Source of the DNA: Paraburkholderia sp. HP33-1
GTDB lineage: Bacteria; Pseudomonadota; Gammaproteobacteria; Burkholderiales; Burkholderiaceae
Direction of reading: 5' to 3'
DNA: 64,000 nucleotides
Assembly (NCBI RefSeq): GCF_021390595.1
Contig: NZ_JAJEJR010000001.1
Span: forward strand, 868,001-932,000
A program made the translations under genes and the position numbers. This document shows positions 54,078-63,004 of the stretch, piece after piece (the stretch's first letter is position 1; each line of letters starts with the position of its first letter). The notes under the pieces were generated by a model that was not told the origin of the DNA, ran no database searches, and saw only the letters and a program-made list of their open reading frames with translations.

Positions 54078-55377
54078 TTCGCTGTTCGGGCGGCTCGCGC
54101 TGCTCGTCGTCGCGGTGCTGATGCTGTCGCATTTCGCGTGGTATGCGCTAATGCGGGTCGAGCGCACGCAACTGCAAACGCGCTACGCGGTCGAGGAAGC
54201 GACCTTCCTCGTCGACGCGGTGCGTCAGCACGTCGCCCGCACACCGGATCAACCGTTGCCGTCGCGCGTGAAACTCGTCGACCCGGCGAGCCCGGACGTG
54301 CCGGCCGCGAACCCGAACATGCCGGCGTCGCTCGAGCGTTTCGTCGAGGACGTGCGCGACCGCATGCCGGCCGGCACCCAGGTGCGCGTCGGTCCACCCG
54401 GTGCTCCGCCCATGCTGTGGGTGCGCGCCGCGACCGACCAGAACTGGATCGTCGTGCCCGCGCAGCCGCTGCGCATGCCGCGTTCGCTCGACCGCACGGT
54501 GCTATGGCTCGCCACCATCTTCTCGTTCGCGGTGATGGCGGCGCTGTTCGCGGCATGGGCGCTGCAGCAACCGCTGCGCTCGCTCGCGCAGGCGGTCGCG
54601 CGCTTCGGCCGTGGGCTGCCGGTGCCACCGGTGCCCGAGCGCGGCCCGCGCGAGTTGCGGCAACTCACGCACGGCTTCAATCAGATGGTGCAGGAAGTCG
54701 GGCGCACCGAGCACGATCGCGCGGTGATGCTGGCCGGTGTGGCGCATGACCTGAAGACGCCGCTCGCACGTCTGCGGTTGCGCGCCGAAATGATGGACGA
54801 CGCGAAGGCGCGCGACGGCGTCGTGCGCGATGTCGATTCGATGACGCATATCGTCGAGCAGTTCCTGGTGTTCGCGCACGACGGCGCGGACCGCAGCGAA
54901 CCCGTGGAAGTGGATGCGCAGTGCGAGCGTGTCGTGCGCAGCTATCGGGCGGTGGCGGCCGGCGCGCCGACCGTACGGACGGAACTGAACGCGGGGCCGT
55001 CGTTTGTGTTGCCCGCCGCCACGCTCGACCGGATCCTGTCGAACCTGCTCGACAACGCGCATGCGTATGGCGCGCCGCCGGTGATTGTCGCGACCGCGCG
55101 CACGCCGCAGGGTTTTACGCTATCCATTAGCGACAACGGTCACGGCATCGCCGCGCAAGATCTGATCAACGCGAGCCGGCCGTTCGTGCGGCTCGATCCG
55201 GCTCGCGGCGGCAACGGCCATAGCGGACTGGGCCTCGCGATCGTCGAGCGGCTCGTGCGGCGCGCGGGCGGTGAATGGGAGATCGGCAATCACGGCGGCC
55301 GTGGCTTGCGCATATTGATGAGCTTTTCGTTCGAAGTGCTGCCGCGGGTTGCGGCGGCTTCGGAAAACGCCTGGTAG
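54061..55377 (+). CDS. sensor histidine kinase (EnvZ/CpxA type)
   Basis: A 438-aa inner-membrane kinase. Transmembrane helices at about 9-28 and 143-163 flank a periplasmic sensor of about 110 residues. They are followed by a HAMP domain, the H-box GVAHDLKTPLARLRLRAEMM with the phosphorylated His, the N-box NLLDNAHAYG, G1 (SDNGHGI) and G2 (GGNGHSGLGLAIV). It overlaps the response regulator by 17 nt, so the two are translated together. The C-terminus is a normal HATPase. Confidence 0.94.
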   Translation: MRRPIDSLFGRLALLVVAVLMLSHFAWYALMRVERTQLQTRYAVEEATFLVDAVRQHVARTPDQPLPSRVKLVDPASPDVPAANPNMPASLERFVEDVRDRMPAGTQVRVGPPGAPPMLWVRAATDQNWIVVPAQPLRMPRSLDRTVLWLATIFSFAVMAALFAAWALQQPLRSLAQAVARFGRGLPVPPVPERGPRELRQLTHGFNQMVQEVGRTEHDRAVMLAGVAHDLKTPLARLRLRAEMMDDAKARDGVVRDVDSMTHIVEQFLVFAHDGADRSEPVEVDAQCERVVRSYRAVAAGAPTVRTELNAGPSFVLPAATLDRILSNLLDNAHAYGAPPVIVATARTPQGFTLSISDNGHGIAAQDLINASRPFVRLDPARGGNGHSGLGLAIVERLVRRAGGEWEIGNHGGRGLRILMSFSFEVLPRVAAASENAW

Positions 55378-55438
55378 TAGCGGGGGTGTTCGAGTCGCGA
55401 TGCGGGCGCGGGGCGTCGGCATCGCGAGCGGGGAGAGG

Positions 55439-55705
55439 TCAGTCTGAAAACAGCGTATTCAACGCGTTCGCCGTTTCGCTATCCACGGTATTCCACGTCA
55501 CCGATTCCGCCTCGAAAATGTAGTGCGTCGTATATTTGCCGAGACGCGCGAGTATTTCCTCCTGAATCAGTTCCGGCGCTACCTCCAGTTTCAGATACCA
55601 CGCGGTCGACGACAGACGCGTCTGGAACGCGCCGTATTCGGCGAGCAGCTGGTCGAATGCATCAGCGTCCTGATCGCGACAGACGATCACCAGATTTCCC
55701 TTCAT
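55439..55705 (-). CDS. small Cas2/SinR-like fold protein
   Basis: An 88-aa soluble protein of unknown function. The order beta (NLVIVCRD), alpha (ADAFDQLLAEYG), beta-beta (FQTRLSSTAWYLKLEV), alpha (PELIQEEILARLG), beta (THYIFEAESVTWNTV) is a ferredoxin-like pattern like that of Cas2, VapD and the so-called SinR family, including a W-x-L-x turn typical of those. No CRISPR genes or repeats are nearby. GGGAGA lies 6 nt before the ATG. This is a fold guess from pattern, not a firm homology. Confidence 0.5.
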   Translation of the reverse strand: MKGNLVIVCRDQDADAFDQLLAEYGAFQTRLSSTAWYLKLEVAPELIQEEILARLGKYTTHYIFEAESVTWNTVDSETANALNTLFSD

Positions 55706-55874
55706 GCAAATCTCCCGTTAGAGCGGTAGTGACAATCCAATATTGGGATTGATGATACCTGCTTCGTTGCGGGATGCTCGGCGTCGTTTCGGCGCGGGCA
55801 GGGTGCCGGCATGAGTCGGCTGAACGGATGAGGACTACCAACGCGCGTCGCGTGCTTCGGCGAGCGTCGGGGCG

Positions 55875-57566
55875 TCACCAGGCATTGACCGCCGTGCGGG
55901 TGGGCGGTGCGGTATCGTCGGGCGGCAGTGCTTCGGTGCGGTCGCGCCCGCCGGTCTTCGCCGCGTACAGCGCGGTATCGGCGCGGCTCATGATGCGCTC
56001 GGGCAGATCGTCGGGCGACAGTTCGGTGATGCCGATGCTCACGCTCAGTGCCACCGATGCCGGCAGCTTCGGCGAGGGCACCGCTTTCAATCGCAGCCGC
56101 AGACGCTCGACGACCTCGCGCCCCGCCGTGAGATTGGTGGCCGGCAGCAGCAGGCCGAACTCCTCGCCGCCGAGCCGGCCGATCGCGTCGGAGCCGCGCA
56201 GCTCCGCGCGGCAAGTATCGACGAAATGTTCGAGCGCGCGGTCGCCGGCGCCATGGCCGAAGCGGTCGTTGATCTGCTTGAAGTGGTCGAGATCGGCGAT
56301 CGCCATGCACAGCGGCTCGCGGCCCGCATGCGCGCGATCGATCTCGTGGCGCAGCAAATCGAGGAAATAGCGCCGCGACAGCGCGCCCGTCAGCGCATCT
56401 TGCCGCGCCTCCGCCGAAAGCAGGGTATTGGCCGACTGCAACTGCTCAGCGAGATCGCGTGTAGCGCGATGGTGACGCCGCTCGCGCACGTAGGACACGG
56501 TGATCACCCACGCGAGCGCGACGGTGCCGGCCAGCGTCAGAAACACGAGCAGATGGTCGCGCTTGTGGTTGCGCAGCAGCTCCGGCCACGCGGCGAGCGG
56601 ATCGACCAGATGCGCGGAGAGCCCCGAGTTCAGGCCGCCGCGGTTCTGATAGAGCGCCGGGGCCGGCTGTTCGATCATGCCGAACAGCTGCGCGGCGGCC
56701 GCCGCCGGCACCCACGGCGCCTGCTCGCGCATCTGCGTGTCTTCGAGGATCAGCATGTCGGGGAACGTCTCGCGGCGGTAGATGATGCGCCGCTCGGCGG
56801 GGCTCATCTGCGTGACGCGCGAGTTCGGCAGCACACGGCCTTCGAGCGCGCTGTTGTGCGCCATGATGATGACGCCGTTGTCGTCGGAGACGAAGGTGCC
56901 CGCGTGCGCGACCCAGTGGCGCAACCGCGCGATACCGACCTTCGCGACCACCGCGCCGACCAGCAGCCCGTCCGCATAGACCGGCGCGGCGATGAAGATA
57001 CCCGGCTCCCCGCTCGCGTGACCCACGCCGTAGGCCTCGGAGAACGCGCCGAGTAGCGCATTGGTCAGATAGCCGCGCGCCCGCATGTCCACGCCGACGA
57101 ACGATTTCTGCGCGCCGTCCGGGCCCGACATCGTGCCACTCGACGCGACGCAGATGCCGTTCGCGTTGACGATCCAGACCTGATCGAGCCCGGAGAAGCC
57201 CTGCGCCTCGTGCAGAAACCTGCTGACCGCGGCCATCTTCGGGTCCTTCAGCAAGGCGGCACGTAGGGCGGGTTCCGCCGCCGCGCTGTTCGCGGCATAA
57301 TTCTGCGATTGCACCAGGGCGCGCTGGACCACGTCCATTTCAGCCATGGTTGCGGGGATGGCGCGGGACATCGCGAGGTCGCTGGCGATCACTTCCGCCA
57401 TGTTGTCGACGATCGACGTGGACATTTGCCGCTGCGTGCGCAACGCCGCGTCCAGCTCTTGCTGTACCATCCGGTCCGCGACCATGCCAGCCACGAACCA
57501 GCACACCAGTACGATCAGCACGAAGCTGACCGGCCCGGCTACCTGGCGCAAGGTTGTCCTGTTCAT
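55875..57566 (-). CDS. diguanylate cyclase with extracytoplasmic sensor
   Basis: A 563-aa inner-membrane enzyme that makes cyclic di-GMP. Two membrane helices (about 12-30 and 339-360) flank a periplasmic dCACHE-like sensor region with VWIVNANGICVASSG and FVSDDNGVIIMAHNS. The GGDEF domain (about 385-545) has the active-site loop GGEEF at 466-470 and an I-site RGSD at 457-460, exactly 5 residues upstream, so product inhibition is expected. It is probably a sensory regulator of attachment versus motility. No EAL domain is present. Confidence 0.94.
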   Translation of the reverse strand: MNRTTLRQVAGPVSFVLIVLVCWFVAGMVADRMVQQELDAALRTQRQMSTSIVDNMAEVIASDLAMSRAIPATMAEMDVVQRALVQSQNYAANSAAAEPALRAALLKDPKMAAVSRFLHEAQGFSGLDQVWIVNANGICVASSGTMSGPDGAQKSFVGVDMRARGYLTNALLGAFSEAYGVGHASGEPGIFIAAPVYADGLLVGAVVAKVGIARLRHWVAHAGTFVSDDNGVIIMAHNSALEGRVLPNSRVTQMSPAERRIIYRRETFPDMLILEDTQMREQAPWVPAAAAAQLFGMIEQPAPALYQNRGGLNSGLSAHLVDPLAAWPELLRNHKRDHLLVFLTLAGTVALAWVITVSYVRERRHHRATRDLAEQLQSANTLLSAEARQDALTGALSRRYFLDLLRHEIDRAHAGREPLCMAIADLDHFKQINDRFGHGAGDRALEHFVDTCRAELRGSDAIGRLGGEEFGLLLPATNLTAGREVVERLRLRLKAVPSPKLPASVALSVSIGITELSPDDLPERIMSRADTALYAAKTGGRDRTEALPPDDTAPPTRTAVNAW

Positions 57567-58352
57567 CGACCCTCTGATCCGTCTGGCTGTGACATGCGAC
57601 TTGCTCGTTCATGGCAGCGCGCTTGCGCTGTACCGGTGCCCGCGTCGGCCACGGTTTCGTCCCGTCAAAAGCGACGCGTGTTACGTCGTTGCCGCGGCTC
57701 GGGATGAACCGCTGATAAACAGGCACGTCGATTTCCGATTTTAACCGTCGTTGAGCCCGACGCCACCGTTATTGCTGGGATGCCGCCTGCATATGTCGCG
57801 CCGATCAGGTTATTAACGGCAGCCGCGCCGCATTCTTGATAGCTGTCCGGCCTTCCTGAGTGATGGAACGATGGAGCAAGGATGGCCGATGCGACGTGTT
57901 GATGTGGCTTGCGCGCCACGCCGCGAGACGGCCACGCGACGTGTCATCCTGAAGTACCCAGGAGCAAGGTACAGTGCGGCGCGGCGACGCGAACCGGGGT
58001 TTGCCGAAGGCTTACGCCACGGCCTCGCGGTGCTGGATCGCAATTCGCGGCCAAAGGTTGTGCCTGAAACATAGGATGGTGTAGTGTCGTGCCGTCCAAA
58101 ACGAGGAAAGCCCGCCAGCCCTCGGGCGGCGCCCGCGGCGACAGGAGTCCGGCGTGATGGTTGTGGTCGTGGGTGACGCGTCCACGACCATGCCCGTTGC
58201 CGGCACACGTGTCTCCAACGCTAACGATTTACCACGCACGCGCGTTTTGCCATGCCCGATTTCCGCTTTCCGGACCGACCCATAGACCGCCGCGCGGTAG
58301 CCGCGGCCTCCTTCGAGCGTTCGAATGCCTGTTTCAAGGGGGAGGGCATCTG
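57567..58352. other. 786-nt intergenic region before the ABC permease
   Basis: No gene supported: the open frames are Arg/Ala-rich shadows without ribosome binding sites. It contains an inverted repeat at 58064-58090 and GC-rich hairpins near 58109-58130. I looked for riboswitch motifs of transporter genes (guanidine, cobalamin, TPP) and found none that fit. Confidence 0.45.
58164..58190. repeat. 9-bp perfect inverted repeat in the ABC transporter leader
   Basis: TGGTCGTGG (58164-58172) and CCACGACCA (58182-58190) around a 9-nt centre (GTGACGCGT), about 165 nt before the permease start. It is possibly an operator or a structured leader. Confidence 0.5.
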
Positions 58353-60104
58353 ATGGATTTCAGCTTCGACCTGAAGCGCACCGCCAATGCATCCGCATGG
58401 CGCGTACTGCCCAATCGCTGGGACTTCGTCGCGTTCCCGCTGATCATCTGTCTGATCGCGATGGCGTCGATCGGCTTTCACGAGACGCTTGCGCCGATGT
58501 CGACGCTAAAGACGCAGGCGATCTCGCTCGATCCGGCCAACCTGCCCGAGTACGCGATGCGCACCACGCTGCGCATGCTCGCGGCGATGGTCGCATCGCT
58601 CGTCTTCACGCTCGTGTACGGCACGCTCGCCGCCAAGAGCCGCCGCGCCGGTCTCGTGCTGGTGCCGATTCTCGACATCCTGCAGTCGGTGCCGGTGCTC
58701 GGCTATATCTCGTTTACGGTCACGTTCTTCCTCGCGTTGTTCCCAGGCCGGGTGCTCGGCGCCGAGCTCGCCGCGATTTTCGCGATCTTCACGAGCCAGG
58801 CGTGGAACATGACGTTCAGCTTCTATCAGTCGCTACGCACGGTGCCGCGCGATCTCGATGAAGTGTCGCGCGGCTTTCATCTGACCTCATGGCAGCGTTT
58901 CTGGAAGCTCGAAGTACCGTTCTCGATGCCGGGCCTGATCTGGAACATGATGATGTCGATGTCGGGCGGCTGGTTCTTCGTCGTGGCTTCCGAAGCGATT
59001 ACGGTCGGCAACAACACGATTACGCTACCGGGTATCGGCGCTTATCTGGCGCAGGCGATCAGCGACCAGAACCTGCATGCGATCGGCTGGGTGATCCTTG
59101 CGATGACGGTCGTGATTCTGGCCTACGACCAGTTGCTGTTCCGTCCGCTCGTCGCGTGGGCCGACAAGTTCCGCATGGAGACCACGAGTTCGGGCAACGC
59201 GCCGGAATCATGGCTGCTCGACCTGATCCGCCGCACGCGGCTGATTCACCGGCTGCTCGTGCCGCTCGGCTGGATGTTCGCGCGTGCGGCTCGCGTGCGC
59301 TTTCAGCTGCCTGCGTTCAGCGCGCCGCGCTTTCACATTCCGCAGAGCGAGAAGAGCTCGAAGCTCGGCGACATCATCTGGGCGGCGATCGTGCTGCTCG
59401 CCACGGTGTACGTGGTGTACCGCGTGTTCCTGTATGTGCGCACCGGCGTGACGCTCGACGAGGTCGGTCACGTGTTCGTGCTCGGCCTGATCACACTGCT
59501 GCGCGTGGTGCTGCTGATCGCGATCGCTTCCGTGGTCTGGGTGCCGATCGGCGTGCTGATCGGCCTGCGGCCGGCGCTCGCGGAAAAGGTCCAGCCGCTC
59601 GCGCAGTTCCTCGCCGCGTTCCCCGCGAACCTGCTGTTCCCGGTGTTCGTGATCGTGATCGTGCGCTTTCACCTGAACCCGGACATCTGGCTGTCGCCGC
59701 TGATCGTGCTCGGCACGCAGTGGTATATCCTGTTCAACGTGATCGCCGGCGCAAGCTCGTATCCGAATGACTACCGCGAGGCGGCCACCAATTTCCACAT
59801 TCGCGGCTGGCAGTGGTGGCGTCAGGTGATGTTGCCGGGCATCTTCCCGTACTACGTGACCGGCGCAATAACCGCATCGGGCGGTGCGTGGAACGCGAGC
59901 ATCGTGTCCGAGTTCGTGCAGTGGGGCGATACCAAAGTCGCCGCGCACGGTCTAGGCGCCTATATCGCGCAGACCACTGCCGCGGGGGATTTTCCGAAGA
60001 TCATCGTGGGCATCGCCGTGATGTCCCTGTTCGTGACCCTGTTCAACCGTCTGCTGTGGCGTCCGATGTACGCCTATGCCGAAGGCAAGCTCCGCCTAGA
60101 TTGA
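58353..60104 (+). CDS. double-domain ABC permease, NitT/TauT type
   Basis: A 583-aa inner-membrane protein with two fused permease domains. The first (about 60-285) has the EAA loop LDEVSRGFHLTSWQRFWKLEVPFSMPGLIW; the second (about 355-575) has NDYREAATNFHIRGWQWWRQVMLPGIFPYY. Both resemble nitrate/sulfonate/taurine importers, so one polypeptide replaces a permease dimer. An AAGGGGGAGGG ribosome binding region precedes the ATG. It is paired with a dedicated ATPase 19 nt downstream, and no substrate-binding protein gene occurs in the window. Confidence 0.9.
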   Translation: MDFSFDLKRTANASAWRVLPNRWDFVAFPLIICLIAMASIGFHETLAPMSTLKTQAISLDPANLPEYAMRTTLRMLAAMVASLVFTLVYGTLAAKSRRAGLVLVPILDILQSVPVLGYISFTVTFFLALFPGRVLGAELAAIFAIFTSQAWNMTFSFYQSLRTVPRDLDEVSRGFHLTSWQRFWKLEVPFSMPGLIWNMMMSMSGGWFFVVASEAITVGNNTITLPGIGAYLAQAISDQNLHAIGWVILAMTVVILAYDQLLFRPLVAWADKFRMETTSSGNAPESWLLDLIRRTRLIHRLLVPLGWMFARAARVRFQLPAFSAPRFHIPQSEKSSKLGDIIWAAIVLLATVYVVYRVFLYVRTGVTLDEVGHVFVLGLITLLRVVLLIAIASVVWVPIGVLIGLRPALAEKVQPLAQFLAAFPANLLFPVFVIVIVRFHLNPDIWLSPLIVLGTQWYILFNVIAGASSYPNDYREAATNFHIRGWQWWRQVMLPGIFPYYVTGAITASGGAWNASIVSEFVQWGDTKVAAHGLGAYIAQTTAAGDFPKIIVGIAVMSLFVTLFNRLLWRPMYAYAEGKLRLD

Positions 60105-60123
60105 GAAATGAAGGCTTAACGCG

Positions 60124-61470
60124 ATGCAAAATCCTAAAGCTGCTATGACCGCCGCGCCGATCCAGACGCCGCCGAAGCCCCCGCGCCTCGGCGAGGAAAT
60201 CCTGCGCGTGAAGGACGTGTGCCGCGGCTTCAACAAGACGCAGGGCGAGCTGCTCGTCCTCGACGACGCGAACCTCTCGCTGCGCGAAGGCGAGATCGTC
60301 GGATTGCTCGGCCGTTCGGGCTCCGGCAAGTCGACGCTGTTGCGCATCATCGCCGGCCTGATCGAGCCGACCGACGGTGAAGTCACGTATATGGGCAAGC
60401 CGCTCGGAGGCCCTGCGAAGGGTGTCGCGATGGTGTTCCAGACCTTCGCGCTGTTCCCGTGGCTGACCGTGCTGCAGAACGTGGAGGCGGGTCTCGAGGC
60501 GCAAGGCGTCGGCGCGAGCGAGCGGCGCACGCGCGCGCTCGCGGCGATCGACCTGATCGGTCTCGACGGCTTCGAAAACGCGTATCCGCGCGAGCTGTCG
60601 GGCGGCATGCGTCAGCGCGTCGGCTTTGCGCGCGCGCTCGTCGTCGATCCGACGCTGCTGTTGATGGACGAGCCGTTCTCCGCGCTCGACGTGCTGACCG
60701 CCGAAACGCTGCGTACCGACCTGCTCGATCTGTGGACGCAGGGCCGCATGCCGATCAAGGCGGTGCTGATCGTCACGCACAACATCGAGGAAGCGGTGTT
60801 CATGTGCGATCGCATTCTGGTGCTGTCGTCGAACCCGGGCCGCGTGATCGCCGAGATCAAGGTGCCGTTCAAGCATCCGCGCAACCGTCTGGACCCGGCG
60901 TTCCGCCGTCTCGTCGACGAGATCTACGCGAAGATGACCGCGCGTCAGACCGACGAAAAGACCAGGAAGGGGCTCGAACTGGGTAGCTGGCTGCCGCACG
61001 TGTCGACCAACCTGATGGCCGGTCTGATCGAAACGCTCGCCGCCGCGCCGTATCACGGCCGCGCGGACATGCCGGAAATCGCGCGCTCGCTGCATCTGGA
61101 GGTCGACGATCTGTTCCCGATCGCCGAAGTGCTGCAGCACCTCGGTTTCGCCGACGTGCGCGAGGGCGACATTTTCCTGACGCCGCCGGCGCGCGTGTTC
61201 TCCGAGTTCGGTACGCAGGAACGGAAGATGATGTTCGCCGAGCATCTGCTGCGGCACGTGCCGCTCGCGGCGCGGATCAAGAAGGTGTTGAACGAGCGGC
61301 CCGGACATCGCGCGCCGCGCGTGCGCTTCGAGCAGGAACTCGAAGACTTCCTGTCGGACAGCGCGGCAGAAGAGACGCTCGACGCGGTCATCAACTGGGG
61401 CCGTTACGGCGAAATCTTTTCGTATAACGACCAGACCGAGATCTTCAGTCTGGAAGACGTCGAGGCCTGA
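60124..61470 (+). CDS. NitT/TauT-type ABC ATPase with AAA-associated C-terminal domain
   Basis: A 448-aa ATPase. Walker A GRSGSGKST, signature LSGGMRQRV, Walker B LLLMDEPFSALDV and the H-switch VTHNIEEAVFM lie in the first about 250 residues. The last about 170 residues (about 285-448) form the AAA-associated domain (PF09821 type) seen only in this subfamily: ADMPEIARSLHLEVDDLFPIAEVLQHLGFADVREGDIFLTP. The substrate is unknown. It ends at a strong terminator. Confidence 0.92.
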   Translation: MQNPKAAMTAAPIQTPPKPPRLGEEILRVKDVCRGFNKTQGELLVLDDANLSLREGEIVGLLGRSGSGKSTLLRIIAGLIEPTDGEVTYMGKPLGGPAKGVAMVFQTFALFPWLTVLQNVEAGLEAQGVGASERRTRALAAIDLIGLDGFENAYPRELSGGMRQRVGFARALVVDPTLLLMDEPFSALDVLTAETLRTDLLDLWTQGRMPIKAVLIVTHNIEEAVFMCDRILVLSSNPGRVIAEIKVPFKHPRNRLDPAFRRLVDEIYAKMTARQTDEKTRKGLELGSWLPHVSTNLMAGLIETLAAAPYHGRADMPEIARSLHLEVDDLFPIAEVLQHLGFADVREGDIFLTPPARVFSEFGTQERKMMFAEHLLRHVPLAARIKKVLNERPGHRAPRVRFEQELEDFLSDSAAEETLDAVINWGRYGEIFSYNDQTEIFSLEDVEA

Positions 61471-61513
61471 GCGTCGTTCAACGTTCGCAATAGCGTCGAG
61501 CGCTTCAGACAGA

Positions 61514-61548
61514 AAAGCGGCGGGTTCGGATCGGCCCCGCCGCTTTTT
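61514..61548 (+). terminator. terminator of the ABC transporter operon
   Basis: AAAGCGGCGGG-TTCGGATCGGC-CCCGCCGCTTT followed by TT: 11-bp perfect stem, 44 nt past the ATPase stop; the A-run on the other side may also serve the convergent lipoprotein operon. Confidence 0.9.
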
Positions 61549-61560
61549 CATTGCAGAGGG

Positions 61561-62097
61561 TCATTGCAGATTGCCCCAGCGGGCGACCGCCGGCTCGGCC
61601 GTCGCCCATTTCCAGCCTTGTTCCTGCTGGCACGCGTTCGCGGTGAACCACATTGCGGGCGCGTTCGGGCCGTCGCCGTCCTGCACCGAGAACACGAATT
61701 CCTTGCATAGTGCGAGCGCCGAGCCGAACGCGCGAGTCACGCGCACCTGGCCGTGGCCGTTCTCGATCGGCAACGTATGCTTGACCGACCACGGTTTCGT
61801 TTCGCCGACCGGCATCGTGCCGACCAGCGCCGCCATCAGATCCTGCTGGTCCTGGTGCATGCTGCGCATGTAGCGCGCGACCGCTTCGTCGGTCGCGGCC
61901 TGCACCGCGACGCCGACGCCGAGCGCGACGGCCGGATTACTGGTCACGATGCCCGACGCGACACCGGCCGCCGCGCCGCTCGCCGCGCCGATCGACGAGC
62001 AGCCGCCCCCGAGCAGGCCCGCGCCGACGCATATCGCGCCGGCAGCGAAGAGCCGCAGCCTGCCACGCATCGGAACACCAAGCGAGCATGCCTTCAT
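61561..62097 (-). CDS. putative lipoprotein, second paralogue
   Basis: A 178-aa predicted lipoprotein. The N-terminus MKACSLGVPMRGRLRLFAAGAICVGAGLLGGGCSS has a lipobox-like GGGC. A Gly/Ala-rich segment follows (SNPAVALGVGVAVQAATDEA, glycine-zipper-like), and then a C-terminal half with CKEFVFSVQDGDG and WKWATAEPAVARWGNLQ. These match the upstream gene's product. Its ATG overlaps that gene's TGA (ATGA). The function is unknown. Confidence 0.7.
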   Translation of the reverse strand: MKACSLGVPMRGRLRLFAAGAICVGAGLLGGGCSSIGAASGAAAGVASGIVTSNPAVALGVGVAVQAATDEAVARYMRSMHQDQQDLMAALVGTMPVGETKPWSVKHTLPIENGHGQVRVTRAFGSALALCKEFVFSVQDGDGPNAPAMWFTANACQQEQGWKWATAEPAVARWGNLQ

Positions 62098-62672
62098 TGC
62101 AGCGCACCCCAGCGCTCGGTGGCGGGCTCGGCCGACGCCCAACGCCAGTTCTGACCATCACGGCACACCGATGCGATGAAAAACGCGCTGCTCGCGGGTT
62201 TGTCGCGCGTGGCGTTCTGATCGACGGAAAAGACGATTTCCTTGCAGTCGAGCGCGCCGGTGCTGATCAGACGGCTGACGGTCACGCGGCCGTGCTCGTC
62301 GTCTTCGATGGGGAACGAATGGGTGATGCTCCAGGGGGCGACTGCGCCGATTTCGAGCGGACCGGCCGCCTGCGCGATGTTGTTCTGGGTATTCGTGTGG
62401 ACCACGCGCTCCGAGTACTGCACGCCGGCCCGCGCCGCGGCGACCGCGCCAAGACCGATACCGGTCGCGACCGCCGCGTTGCTGGTGACCTTGTTGGCGA
62501 CCGCGGCACCCGCGACACCGGCGCCCGCGACCGCGCCTTCCGAGTACAACGAACTACAGCCGCTCAACGTCGACGAAACCGCCAGCGCCAACGCGATCAA
62601 CGCCATTGCGTGAGGGCGTTTGCCTGCGACAACGGACTTCACGTTGCCAGCCCACCCCATGTTCTTTTGCAT
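62094..62672 (-). CDS. putative lipoprotein, first paralogue
   Basis: A 192-aa predicted lipoprotein. A hydrophobic stretch ALIALALAVSSTLSGC ends in lipobox LSGC. The mature part has a glycine-zipper-like stretch (SNAAVATGIGLGAVAAARAG) followed by WSITHSFPIEDDEHGRVTVSRLISTGALDCKEIVFSVDQ and WRWASAEPATERWGALQ. It shares this architecture with the next gene, with which it is translationally coupled. A start at 62672 or at the internal ATG 62660 is possible. Confidence 0.7.
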   Translation of the reverse strand: MQKNMGWAGNVKSVVAGKRPHAMALIALALAVSSTLSGCSSLYSEGAVAGAGVAGAAVANKVTSNAAVATGIGLGAVAAARAGVQYSERVVHTNTQNNIAQAAGPLEIGAVAPWSITHSFPIEDDEHGRVTVSRLISTGALDCKEIVFSVDQNATRDKPASSAFFIASVCRDGQNWRWASAEPATERWGALQ

Positions 62673-63004
62673 TTCTCCCGTCCCTGCCCGTACAGGTGCC
62701 TTCGATCACACGTCGGGCGTGTAAGCGATGGGCACGTCGTTTAATACGCTGCCGCATTGTGCAGGATGCCTTTTGTAATTGGCAGCGAAAAAATGCAAGA
62801 AATTGCAAAACATCGTGCGCACTGCGATGTTTCGTGTAGCGAGGGCGGGAGAATTTGCCTGGCTGTGCCAGGTAATTGAGATAAGACGCAAATCTGCAGT
62901 CGGAGCTACTCCAGGGGAAGACGAATTCAGTGCCGCGAAACGATCACGACGAGCGACGTCGCAGCGGACCGCCCTGATCGGCGAACGGCACCGCGTTGCG
63001 GTGC
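62673..63004. other. intergenic region between lipoprotein pair and sigma54 activator
   Basis: 332 nt without a gene, downstream of the activator and upstream of the lipoprotein pair. It contains CCTGGC-TGT-GCCAGG (62858-62872), a perfect 6-bp inverted repeat. I looked for a -24/-12 promoter and found no convincing one. Confidence 0.5.
62858..62872. promoter_or_regulatory. inverted repeat upstream of the lipoprotein pair
   Basis: CCTGGC-TGT-GCCAGG, about 186 nt before the first lipoprotein start; a possible binding site of the neighbouring enhancer-binding protein. Confidence 0.35.

Noticed and set aside
57813..58208. a 131-aa frame in the gap before the ABC permease
   Set aside because: It is Arg/Pro-rich with no ribosome binding site or recognisable segment.
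58064..58352. riboswitch (guanidine, cobalamin or TPP type) before the ABC transporter
   Set aside because: The conserved sequence blocks of those classes were not found; only generic hairpins were seen.
62673..63004. sigma54 promoter for the lipoprotein pair
   Set aside because: No GG-N10-GC arrangement was found; the nearest candidates have spacings of 9 or 11.
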